Of a stretch of DNA of 15,259 bases, positions 1 through 6,219 are shown one piece after another (position 1 is the stretch's first letter; each line of letters opens with the position of its first letter). Location of the stretch: contig DJIW01000133.1 of assembly GCA_002433805.1 (NCBI GenBank), positions 1 through 15,259 of the forward strand, in the 5' to 3' direction. A program made the translations under genes and the position numbers. Source of the DNA: Competibacteraceae bacterium UBA6584. GTDB taxonomy: Bacteria; Pseudomonadota; Gammaproteobacteria; Competibacterales; Competibacteraceae. Below the pieces are notes generated by a model. It saw only the letters and a list, made by a program, of their open reading frames with translations, was not told the DNA's origin and did not search any database.

Positions 1-32
1 CGAATCCCACCCTCTCCGCCAATTTTGTGCTT

Positions 33-1409
33 TCATAGACTGCCCATCACTTCGTTCAACCGGCTGACGCCCCGGATATCGATGCCTTCCAGCCGGCTGC
101 CGCGCCGGGGCAAGTTGGCGCGGGGGACGACGGCTTGTTTGAAGCCGTGCTTGGCCGCCTCCCGCAACCGTTCCTCGCCGTTGGGTACCGGGCGGATTTC
201 TCCCGCCAGTCCGACTTCGCCAAAGACCACCAAATCGGTCGGCAGGGGCCTGTCGCGAAAGCTCGACAGCGCCGCCAGCAGCACCGCCAAGTCGGCCGCC
301 GTCTCGTTGATCCGCACGCCGCCCACCGCGTTGACGTACACGTCCTGATCGTACATGGCCACCCCGCCATGCTGGTGTAAAACCGCCAGCAGCATCGCCA
401 AGCGGTTCTGTTCCAACCCTAGCGTCACCCGCCGGGGATGGCCGCCGTGGCATTCGTCCACCAGAGCCTGAATTTCCACCAACAAAGGCCGGGTACCCTC
501 GCGGGTGACCATGATCACGCTGCCGGCCACCGGCGTGTCGTGGCGCGAGAGAAAAATCGCCGAGGGGTTGCTGACCTCCTTAAGCCCGCGTTCGGTCATG
601 GCGAACACCCCCAGCTCGTTGACCGGTCCGTAACGGTTTTTCACCGCCCGCAACACCCGCAACGAGCCGCCGGGATCGCCTTCGAAATAGAGTACGGTAT
701 CGACCATATGTTCCAAGACCCGCGGCCCGGCGATCGCGCCTTCCTTGGTGACGTGGCCGACTAGAAACAAGGCGGTGCCGCTGGCCTTGGCGAAGCGCAC
801 CAGTTGGGCCGCGCTCTCGCGCACCTGCGCCACCGAACCGGGCGCCGATTGCAACCGTTCGGTGAAAACGGTTTGGATCGAGTCGATCACCAGGGTTTGC
901 GGCCGCTCGGTTTCGGCGATGTCCAAGATGCGCTCCACGCAGATTTCCGGCAGCAGCCGCAGGCGGTCGCGCGGCAGTTGCAGCCGTTGGGCGCGCAGGC
1001 CGATCTGCCGAGGCGATTCCTCGCCGCTGACGTACAGCGCCCGCGTCCGTCCGGCCAGTTCGGCCAAGACTTGAAGCAACAGGGTGGATTTGCCGATGCC
1101 GGGATCGCCGCCGATCAGGGTGACCGAGCCGTCGACCAAGCCGCCGCCCAGCACCCGATCCAGTTCGGCGTTGCCGCAGGATTGGCGGATTTCCTCGACG
1201 GCGTCCACCTCGGCCAGCACCCGCACTTCGGCGCTGGAGGCCGGACCGGGGTAACCGGCGGGCTTGAGGCCGCCCTTGAGCGATGGCGAGGCGGCGAGCT
1301 GTTCCTGAAGGGTGTTCCAGGACCCGCAATCCCCGCATTGGCCCGACCATTTGCTGGCTTGCGCGCCGCATTCCGCGCAGACGTAAACCGAGCGATTTTT
1401 ATTGACCAT
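33..1409 (-). CDS. radA: DNA repair protein RadA (branch-migration ATPase)
   Basis: RadA is a RecA-related, DnaB-like hexameric ATPase that drives branch migration of recombination intermediates in the cytoplasm. Counting from the ATG at 1409 (458 aa), an N-terminal zinc finger has Cys11, Cys14, Cys25 and Cys28. The Walker A motif GGDPGIGKST is at about 100-109 and the Walker B strand TLVIDS at about 172-177. The RadA signature, usually KNRFG, reads KNRYG at 257-261. The last ~150 residues resemble the Lon-protease-type domain typical of RadA. Length is normal (E. coli about 460 aa). A GTG one codon upstream (1412) could also serve as start; neither has a clear Shine-Dalgarno sequence. The gene follows dnaB by 77 nt with no visible terminator, so it is probably co-transcribed. 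Family assignment is very secure. Confidence 0.97.
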   Translation of the reverse strand: MVNKNRSVYVCAECGAQASKWSGQCGDCGSWNTLQEQLAASPSLKGGLKPAGYPGPASSAEVRVLAEVDAVEEIRQSCGNAELDRVLGGGLVDGSVTLIGGDPGIGKSTLLLQVLAELAGRTRALYVSGEESPRQIGLRAQRLQLPRDRLRLLPEICVERILDIAETERPQTLVIDSIQTVFTERLQSAPGSVAQVRESAAQLVRFAKASGTALFLVGHVTKEGAIAGPRVLEHMVDTVLYFEGDPGGSLRVLRAVKNRYGPVNELGVFAMTERGLKEVSNPSAIFLSRHDTPVAGSVIMVTREGTRPLLVEIQALVDECHGGHPRRVTLGLEQNRLAMLLAVLHQHGGVAMYDQDVYVNAVGGVRINETAADLAVLLAALSSFRDRPLPTDLVVFGEVGLAGEIRPVPNGEERLREAAKHGFKQAVVPRANLPRRGSRLEGIDIRGVSRLNEVMGSL

Positions 1410-1486
1410 CACAAAGCATCAGCGTGCGCCCGAGCGGCGGCGGTCGAAGGGTTCCAAAGGTCCGCCAGCCCCAGCGCGTTAGGGGA

Positions 1487-2980
1487 TTAACGGCGTTCGC
1501 CGTCCGCCGGCGCGGGGCGATTATCCCGGTCCCCCGACGGCGGGACAGCGTTCCTGGACCGAGGCGCGGCGGCGCTTGCGGCCGGCTTGGCGGTGTTGGG
1601 GCGGGCTTCGGAGGCGTAACTTTCAAAGCGGGTGTATTGACCGAGGAAGGTGAGGCGAGTGGTGCCGATGGGCCCGTTGCGCTGTTTGCCGATGATGATC
1701 TCCGCGATGCCTTTGTCGGGACTTTCCGGATTGTAAACCTCATCGCGATAGATAAAGCAGATCAGATCGGCGTCCTGCTCGATCGCGCCCGACTCGCGCA
1801 GATCCGACATGATCGGCCGCTTGTCGCCGCGCTGCTCCAAGGTCCGGTTGAGCTGGGACAGCGCCAACACCGGAACCGACAGCTCCTTGGCCAGCGATTT
1901 CAGCGAGCGGGAAATCTCGGACACCTCGGTCGCCCGGTTTTCATTGGTGCCCGGCACCTGCATCAATTGTAAATAATCGACCACGATCAAGCCCAGTTGG
2001 CCTTCCTGCCGGTGCAGGCGGCGCGCCCGCGCCCGCAGTTCGTTCGGGCTCAGATTGGAGCTGTCGTCGATGAACAGCCGGGCGTTCGACAGCATGGTGA
2101 CCGCCGAGGTGATCCGGGGCCAGTCCGCGTCTTCCAGACGGCCGGTGCGGACTTTGTGCTGGTCGATCCGGCCCAATGAGGACAGCAGGCGCATGATCAG
2201 GCTCTCGCCCGGCATTTCCATGCTGAAGACCGCCACCGGATAGCCGCCCTGAATCGCCGCGTATTCGGCAATGTTCATGGCGAAGGCGGTTTTGCCCATC
2301 GAGGGCCGTCCGGCGATCACGATCAAATCGCCGCGTTGCAAGCCTGCGGTCCGCTCGTCGAAATCCGGCCAACCGGTGGGCACTCCGGTGATCGGATTGT
2401 CGTGATGGAACAGAATGTCGATCCGCTCCACCGTGCGCGCCAGCAGATCCTTCATGTTGCAAAAGCCCTGCTGGGCGCGCATGCCTTGCTCGGCGATGGC
2501 GAACACCCGCTTTTCGGCGTCGTCCAGCAGCTGCTTGGAATCCCGGCCCTTGGGGTCGTAGGCGCTGTCGGCGACTTCGGTGGCGATCCGGATCAGATCG
2601 CGGCGGATCGCCCGCTCGCGGATGATGTCGGCGTAGGCGCGCACGTTGGCGGCGCTCAAGGTATCGCGCACCAGCACGCCCAGATAGTGGAAGCCGCCAG
2701 CGTTCTCCAGTTGGTTGTTATCCTCCAACCATTCCGCCAGCGTCACCAAGTCGAAGGGTTTGCCGTTTTCCGACAGCCGGCGGATGGCGCGAAAAATCAA
2801 CCGGTGGTCGCCGCGATAAAAATCGTTCTCGTCCAGCCGGTCGGCGATCTGATCCCAAGTCGAGTTGTCCAGCATCAAACCGCCCAGCACCGCTTGTTCC
2901 GCTTCGAGCGAATGCGGCGGAACCCGCAGCGCTTCGGCGGCGGCATCCTTACGGTGAGGAAACGGAGTGACGGGTTGCAT
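1487..2980 (-). CDS. dnaB: Replicative DNA helicase DnaB
   Basis: DnaB is the hexameric 5'-3' helicase that unwinds DNA at the fork and recruits primase. The 497-aa protein has the N-terminal DnaB domain (about 20-125, starting PPHSLEAEQAVLGGLMLDN), a linker, and the C-terminal RecA-like ATPase. Walker A is GRPSMGKT at 224-231 and Walker B is LIVVDYLQL at 331-339. SQLNR (375-379), DLRESGAIEQDAD (393-405) and GKQRNGPIGT (431-440) are also conserved. The family core ends near residue 458. It is followed by about 38 residues rich in Ala, Pro and Arg that have no counterpart in E. coli DnaB (471 aa). No intein is present. The ATG at 2980 gives the expected N-terminus, although its Shine-Dalgarno is weak. 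It lies 180 bp after rplI and upstream of radA; alanine racemase (alr), often between dnaB and radA in gammaproteobacteria, is absent here. Confidence 0.98.
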   Translation of the reverse strand: MQPVTPFPHRKDAAAEALRVPPHSLEAEQAVLGGLMLDNSTWDQIADRLDENDFYRGDHRLIFRAIRRLSENGKPFDLVTLAEWLEDNNQLENAGGFHYLGVLVRDTLSAANVRAYADIIRERAIRRDLIRIATEVADSAYDPKGRDSKQLLDDAEKRVFAIAEQGMRAQQGFCNMKDLLARTVERIDILFHHDNPITGVPTGWPDFDERTAGLQRGDLIVIAGRPSMGKTAFAMNIAEYAAIQGGYPVAVFSMEMPGESLIMRLLSSLGRIDQHKVRTGRLEDADWPRITSAVTMLSNARLFIDDSSNLSPNELRARARRLHRQEGQLGLIVVDYLQLMQVPGTNENRATEVSEISRSLKSLAKELSVPVLALSQLNRTLEQRGDKRPIMSDLRESGAIEQDADLICFIYRDEVYNPESPDKGIAEIIIGKQRNGPIGTTRLTFLGQYTRFESYASEARPNTAKPAASAAAPRSRNAVPPSGDRDNRPAPADGERR

Positions 2981-3032
2981 GACGGAGCTCTCGGAATGAA
3001 ACCGGCGATCCGCCGTCCGTCGCGGCTATCCG

Positions 3033-3060
3033 ACGATACGGCCTTAAAGCGTCCCGGCAA
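3033..3060 (-). promoter_or_regulatory. Candidate sigma70 promoter for dnaB-radA
   Basis: On the minus strand a TTGCCG (3055-3060) is followed after 16 bp by TATCGT (3033-3038), about 50 bp before the dnaB start. The match to the consensus is only moderate. A promoter here would fit the terminator-like sequence just after rplI. This is inference from sequence only. Confidence 0.35.
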
Positions 3061-3118
3061 AATAGGTTTCACGAGCCGACGGCGGTCCGTCGTCGGATGA
3101 TGCCCGCGCGGGTATTGC

Positions 3119-3132
3119 TTAGTCTAGTCTAA
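3119..3132. promoter_or_regulatory. Near-copy of the RND-operon operator in the rplI-dnaB spacer
   Basis: The plus strand reads TTAGTCTAGTCTAA, differing at one base of 14 from the perfect palindrome TTAGACTAGTCTAA at 8732-8745. It lies between the end of rplI and the dnaB start. CTAG is generally scarce in proteobacterial genomes, so two such sites in intergenic DNA are notable. It may be a weak binding site for the same regulator, or chance. Confidence 0.3.
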
Positions 3133-3148
3133 AAAATCCCGGCGCGGG
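3131..3148 (-). terminator. Possible rho-independent terminator after rplI
   Basis: On the minus strand, 13 nt after the rplI stop codon, a short hairpin (CCCG, loop CGC, CGGG) is followed by A and six T. The uridine tract is good but the stem is only 4 bp, so termination is probably partial. It would separate the ribosomal genes from dnaB. Confidence 0.4.
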
Positions 3149-3160
3149 CTCCGTCAAATT

Positions 3161-3610
3161 TCAAGCTTCGGCGATGACGTTGACCCGGATTTGGGTCTTG
3201 ACCTCGCTCGGCAAATGCAGGTCCACGTCGTATTCGCCGATCTGGCGGATCGGACCAGCGGGCAAGCGCACTTCCTGTTTTTGCAACTCGATGCCGGCCG
3301 CCGATACCGCGTCGGCGATGTCGGCCGCGCCCACCGAACCGAACAGCCGGCCCTCGGTCCCGGTTTTGACCGATAGAGTGACAATCAATTCCGCCAGCTG
3401 CGCGGCGCGGGCGTTTGACTTGGCCAGCGCTTCGGCGGCGACGCGCTCCAACTCGGCGCGGCGGGCTTCGAAGCGCGCCACGTTAGCGGTGGTGGCGGCG
3501 GTGGCCTTGCCCTTGGGGATCAAGAAATTGCGGGCGTAGCCCGGCTTGACTTTGACCCGGTCGCCCAGCGTCCCCAGGTTGGCGACTTTTTCCAATAAGA
3601 TGATTTCCAT
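3161..3610 (-). CDS. rplI: 50S ribosomal protein L9
   Basis: L9 (bL9) binds 23S rRNA at the base of the L1 stalk and helps keep the reading frame. At 149 aa it has the standard length. The N-terminal RNA-binding domain begins MEIILLEKVANLGTLGDRV and carries the L9 signature GYARNFLIPKGKA around residues 24-36. A long connecting helix rich in Ala, Glu and Arg (about 40-75) leads to the C-terminal domain with LFGSVGAADIADAV. The ATG at 3610 has a good GGAG Shine-Dalgarno 7 nt upstream. It is the last ribosomal gene of the rpsF-rpsR-DUF2232-rplI cluster and starts 45 nt after the membrane-protein gene. Confidence 0.98.
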   Translation of the reverse strand: MEIILLEKVANLGTLGDRVKVKPGYARNFLIPKGKATAATTANVARFEARRAELERVAAEALAKSNARAAQLAELIVTLSVKTGTEGRLFGSVGAADIADAVSAAGIELQKQEVRLPAGPIRQIGEYDVDLHLPSEVKTQIRVNVIAEA

Positions 3611-3655
3611 GAACCGACTCCAAAGATTTTGCTAGCGTGAAGGAGGATAAGTTGA

Positions 3656-4573
3656 TTAAAGCTTGCCCGGACGGGGCCGGATCCGGTTGCGGAAATCCGC
3701 CCAAGCGTCGGCGATTCCCAGCGCCATGACGATCTGCGAGAGCAGCGGAACCAGCAGCAAGTAAAAAAACAGCAGCCAGGCGGGTGAAAGTTGCAGTTTA
3801 AAGACGACCGCGTGGACCAGCGCGATGCCTTGCAGGGTGTAGAGCGTGCCCAAGACCAGGGCCACGTTGACCAAGGGCGGCCAATGGGCCACCAGCATCG
3901 CCGCAAACAGCAGCAGCGTAAGCCCGGCCATAACCCGGCCCAAGCGCAGTTCCTGAAATTCGGGACGGAAACCGCCCGGATTGAACAGCCCCGCCTGCCA
4001 CCAGCGGCCCAACAACAACGCCAGCAGCGCCACCATCAGCGCGGCGCTGACCGCATGGCCCGGCAGATACGGAGCCCAGCTCTCGATCAGGCCCAGCAGT
4101 TGCTCCCAGGCGGCTCGATCGGCCGCAAGCCCCAACGCGGCCGGGTCGGTGAATTCCTGGCGCAAGCGCGAAAGAAGCCCGCGCCACCACGCGGTGGGGT
4201 CGGGAAAAACCAGGTAAGCGCCCGCCACGCCCGCCACGCCCAGCACGGCGGCGGCCTGAAAGGTTCGGGACAGCGAAACCGTCGCCCGCAGCACCAGCGC
4301 CAACAGCCAAGCCATCGACCAGCACGGCAACAACACTTGCAACATCGGCGAGGGCCGGCCTAACGCCAACCACGTCAATCCAGTCGCCGCCGCGCCGGCC
4401 GCGAGTCCGATCAGCGCGCCTTCCAGCGCGCCCCGGCGCAAGGTAACCAAGACCAAAACCGCCGTCGCCGCGATCAAAAAGGGCGGAAACAGCCAAAACA
4501 GGACCGCCCCGGTCGCGGCGGCCAGGGCCGCGCCGGATCGGCTGCGCATGGCGAACGCGGCGAGTGAGCGCAT
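3656..4573 (-). CDS. DUF2232-like integral membrane protein between rpsR and rplI
   Basis: This 305-aa protein is dominated by hydrophobic stretches; I count about eight likely membrane segments (near 12-42, 49-71, 81-101, 105-125, 175-196, 215-240, 241-262 and 266-292). A small polar region around 126-170 lies between them, and the C-terminus is basic (RNRIRPRPGKL). No catalytic motif is recognisable. Its place between rpsR and rplI is the one held by an uncharacterised DUF2232 (YybS-type) membrane protein in several gammaproteobacteria such as Pseudomonas. The family call rests on that position and on overall character, not on a motif. Two ATG starts are possible (4573, or 4549 giving MRSRSG...), and neither has a convincing Shine-Dalgarno. 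Function is unknown; expression together with ribosomal proteins suggests a growth-linked envelope role. Confidence 0.75.
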   Translation of the reverse strand: MRSLAAFAMRSRSGAALAAATGAVLFWLFPPFLIAATAVLVLVTLRRGALEGALIGLAAGAAATGLTWLALGRPSPMLQVLLPCWSMAWLLALVLRATVSLSRTFQAAAVLGVAGVAGAYLVFPDPTAWWRGLLSRLRQEFTDPAALGLAADRAAWEQLLGLIESWAPYLPGHAVSAALMVALLALLLGRWWQAGLFNPGGFRPEFQELRLGRVMAGLTLLLFAAMLVAHWPPLVNVALVLGTLYTLQGIALVHAVVFKLQLSPAWLLFFYLLLVPLLSQIVMALGIADAWADFRNRIRPRPGKL

Positions 4574-4610
4574 CGGCGGCGGTTTTTTTGCGAGACCAGC
4601 ACGGTTGACG

Positions 4611-4629
4611 GGGGGTCGGGCTAACCCCC
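4611..4629 (-). other. Hairpin in the rpsR-DUF2232 spacer
   Basis: An inverted repeat GGGGGT, 7-nt loop, ACCCCC lies in the 61-nt gap after rpsR. No T-run follows it on the minus strand, so it is not a standard terminator. It may attenuate or process the transcript, lowering expression of the membrane protein relative to the ribosomal proteins (inference). Confidence 0.4.
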
Positions 4630-4634
4630 AGGCG

Positions 4635-4859
4635 TCAATGCCGGTCGCAATAAGGCAGCAACGCCAGGAACCGGGCCCGCTTGATCGCGACCGAGAGCTG
4701 GCGCTGGTAACGGGTCTTGGTGCCGGTGATCCGGCTCGGCACGATCTTGCCGGTTTCCGTGACGTAGTTTTTCAGGGTGGCGATGTCCTTGTAATCGATT
4801 TCCTTAACGCCTTCGGCGGTGAAGCGGCAGAATTTTTTACGGCGAAAAAAACGCGACAT
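4635..4859 (-). CDS. rpsR: 30S ribosomal protein S18
   Basis: S18 (bS18) pairs with S6 on the platform of the small ribosomal subunit. The 74-aa protein is of normal length and shows the family pattern: a basic N-terminus with FFRRKKFCRF, the central IDYKDIATLKNYVTETGKIVPSRITGT, and a basic RQLSVAIKRARFLALLPY end. The ATG at 4859 follows AAGGA by 9 nt. The gene is 128 bp downstream of rpsF, and no priB lies between them, unlike in E. coli. The 128-bp spacer holds only short inverted repeats. Confidence 0.98.
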   Translation of the reverse strand: MSRFFRRKKFCRFTAEGVKEIDYKDIATLKNYVTETGKIVPSRITGTKTRYQRQLSVAIKRARFLALLPYCDRH

Positions 4860-4900
4860 AATGCTTGATCCTTAAAAAAGTGAGTGGCCTTCGCGATGAC

Positions 4901-4987
4901 AACCGCGCTCGATAAGCTGGCGGCGCGAGCCTGAACCGAGGGTTCGACATGCGGTTAGCGCTGAGGGCGATTCGAGCCCGCGCGGTT
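4901..4987. repeat. Inverted repeats spanning the rpsF-rpsR spacer
   Basis: AACCGCGC at 4901-4908 and GCGCGGTT at 4980-4987 (directly abutting the rpsF stop codon) are perfect inverse copies. Both are flanked inward by TCGA/TCGAGC sequences that partly extend the pairing. Inside, GAACC-GAG-GGTTC (4933-4945) forms a small hairpin. The spacer could fold into one long structure in the rpsF-rpsR mRNA; a role in processing or coupling is speculative. Confidence 0.35.
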
Positions 4988-5413
4988 TCAGGCCGCTTCG
5001 TCCTCGATGTCGACCTCATCGGCGTCGTCGTCGCGCCCGATGCGCTCCTCGCGGTCGTCTTGACCGTCGCGATCCAGTTGGCCTTCGCGTTCGTCGCGCG
5101 ATTTGATCAGCGGCGAGGGTTCGGTTTCGGGGCTGTCGCGCTGGATAACCAGATTGCGGATCACCGCATCGTTGAAGCGGAACGCGCTTTGCATTTCCTG
5201 GAGCACCGCCAGGCTGCATTCCACGTTCATCAAGACGTAGTGGGCCTTGTGAATCTTGTTGATCGGATAAGCCAGCTGCCGGCGGCCCCAGTCTTCCAGG
5301 CGGTGGATTTGGCCGCCGTCTTCCTGGATCATGGCGCGATAGCGCTCGATCATGGCCGGCACCTGTTCGCTCTGGTCGGGATGGACCAGAAACACGATTT
5401 CATAATGTCGCAT
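4988..5413 (-). CDS. rpsF: 30S ribosomal protein S6
   Basis: S6 (bS6) binds 16S rRNA as a complex with S18. The 141-aa protein has the family fold in its first ~95 residues: MRHYEIVFLVHPDQSEQVPAMI, the RLEDWGRRQLAYPINK segment (about 39-54), HYVLMNVE and FRFNDAVIRNLVI. It then carries a ~45-residue, highly charged Asp/Glu/Arg tail ending EDEAA, comparable in kind with the acidic tail of E. coli S6. The ATG at 5413 was chosen because AAGGAG lies 5 nt upstream; a TTG one codon earlier would be too close to that site. It is the first gene of the ribosomal cluster, with its own promoter and leader upstream. Confidence 0.97.
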   Translation of the reverse strand: MRHYEIVFLVHPDQSEQVPAMIERYRAMIQEDGGQIHRLEDWGRRQLAYPINKIHKAHYVLMNVECSLAVLQEMQSAFRFNDAVIRNLVIQRDSPETEPSPLIKSRDEREGQLDRDGQDDREERIGRDDDADEVDIEDEAA

Positions 5414-5437
5414 CAAAGCTCCTTACGGATAAAATCG

Positions 5438-5459
5438 GCCTCCCGCGCGGCGGTGAGGC
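5438..5459 (-). promoter_or_regulatory. rpsF leader hairpin with CCG apical loop, possible S6:S18 autoregulatory site
   Basis: In the rpsF 5' leader the minus strand reads GCCTC, A, CCG, loop CCGCG, CGG, GAGGC, giving a 5+3 bp stem whose loop begins with CCG. It lies 25-46 nt before the start codon. S6:S18 complexes are known to bind rpsF leaders through a conserved CCG next to a hairpin. Position and sequence fit, but I cannot fold or align it here. Confidence 0.35.
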
Positions 5460-5467
5460 AAGGAGTC

Positions 5468-5486
5468 GCGGCTCGAATCGAGCCGC
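5468..5486 (-). promoter_or_regulatory. Strong inverted repeat at the 5' end of the rpsF leader
   Basis: GCGGCTCGA and TCGAGCCGC are perfect 9-nt arms around a single A. As RNA this would fold as a stem of about 7-8 bp with a small loop, close to the expected 5' end of the rpsF transcript. It may stabilise the mRNA or form part of a regulatory leader; alternatively it is a DNA-binding site just downstream of the promoter. Confidence 0.5.
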
Positions 5487-5497
5487 AAGGGCCGAAC

Positions 5498-5526
5498 ATT
5501 CTAGGAGGAAAGCGCCGGCGGCGCAA
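5498..5526 (-). promoter_or_regulatory. Sigma70-type promoter for rpsF-rpsR-rplI
   Basis: On the minus strand TTGCGC (5521-5526) and TAGAAT (5498-5503, 5 of 6 consensus bases) are separated by exactly 17 bp. Transcription would begin near 5491, leaving a leader of roughly 80 nt before rpsF. Confidence 0.6.
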
Positions 5527-5539
5527 CGCCGCCGACGGA

Positions 5540-5557
5540 GCCGGACGGCGGTCCGGC
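5540..5557. repeat. GC-rich hairpin in the rpsF/cobU divergent region
   Basis: GCCGGAC, loop GGCG, GTCCGGC form a perfect 7-bp stem, enclosed by AACGCCG (5525-5531) and CGGCGTT (5554-5560), which offer alternative pairing. It lies upstream of the rpsF promoter. The 12-mer GACGGCGGTCCG at 5544-5555 recurs at 3078-3089 in another spacer, and the same arm sequences in opposite order occur at 13143-13160. Function unknown. Confidence 0.35.
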
Positions 5558-5686
5558 GTTCGCGGCGGCCGGAAAGCCCATCATTCATCAGCGATTCACC
5601 CCGGCTGTGGTTTTAAGTCGCTCGATTCCGCCTACAATTTTAGGGACGCAGCTTGGCTCCCAGCGCTGCGTGGACGCAATAATCAT

Positions 5687-5692
5687 TATAAT
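5687..5692 (+). promoter_or_regulatory. TATAAT -10 box close to the cobU start
   Basis: A perfect TATAAT sits 8 nt before the cobU ATG in an AT-rich island (about 5680-5700) within GC-rich DNA. There is no Shine-Dalgarno before cobU. With usual spacing the transcript would start near 5699, almost at the ATG. I see no good -35 element; GCTGCG at 5665-5670 is at the right distance but matches poorly. Confidence 0.45.
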
Positions 5693-5700
5693 TAATTGAT

Positions 5701-6219
5701 ATGAAATCATTTATTCTTGGAGGAGCCCGTTCGGGCAAGAGCGCCTTCGCCCAGCAACAGGCGCTGGAATGCGGCTTGGACGTGATCTATGTGGCCACCG
5801 GGCAGGCCGGCGACGGCGAAATGGCCGAACGCATCGCCCGCCATCGCGCCGAGCGCCCCGCCGCGTGGGGTTTGGTGGAAGAACCCCTGGCGCTGGCGGA
5901 CGCCTTGCGGGCTCAGGCGTCGCCGCGACGCTGCCTGCTGGTCGACTGTCTCACGTTGTGGTTGAGCAACCTGCTGGCGGCCGGGGACGGGCCCCTGGAG
6001 CGGGAAATTCCCCATCTTCTCGAGCTGTTGCCAGCCTTGCCCGGTCGCGTCTTGTTGGTCAGCAATGAAGTCGGACAGGGCATCGTCCCCGTTCACCCCT
6101 TGGCCCGTCGCTTTCGCGATGAAGCCGGCCTCCTGCATCAAGCCGTCGCCCGTCAGTGCGACCGGGTGATCTTTATCGTGGCGGGATTACCGCTCGTTCT
6201 CAAGGATCGTAGCGCATGA
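5701..6219 (+). CDS. cobU: Adenosylcobinamide kinase / adenosylcobinamide-phosphate guanylyltransferase
   Basis: CobU phosphorylates adenosylcobinamide and then transfers GMP from GTP to give adenosylcobinamide-GDP, the activated corrinoid used by CobS. The 172-aa protein has normal length (E. coli 181). The N-terminal P-loop is GGARSGKS at about 6-13. CobU-type motifs follow: VATGQAGDGEMAERIARHRAERP (about 30-53), LLVDCLTLWLSNLL and VLLVSNEVGQGIVP, where the conserved NEVG lies near 120. The ATG at 5701 matches the family N-terminus exactly, yet no Shine-Dalgarno precedes it, and a TATAAT box lies 8 nt away. It overlaps cobT by 4 bp (ATGA) and heads the cobUT-phosphatase-cobS operon. No cobalamin riboswitch was recognised upstream. 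Confidence 0.97.
   Translation: MKSFILGGARSGKSAFAQQQALECGLDVIYVATGQAGDGEMAERIARHRAERPAAWGLVEEPLALADALRAQASPRRCLLVDCLTLWLSNLLAAGDGPLEREIPHLLELLPALPGRVLLVSNEVGQGIVPVHPLARRFRDEAGLLHQAVARQCDRVIFIVAGLPLVLKDRSA

Noticed and set aside
2336..3100. 254-codon plus-strand open frame opposite dnaB and the rplI-dnaB spacer
   Set aside because: It is antisense to conserved dnaB codons, has no domain, and its start lies inside dnaB.
4837..5019. 60-codon minus-strand frame across the rpsF-rpsR spacer, considered as a priB-like or small gene
   Set aside because: It overlaps the ends of both ribosomal genes, has a basic random-looking translation, and shows none of the PriB single-strand-binding fold residues.
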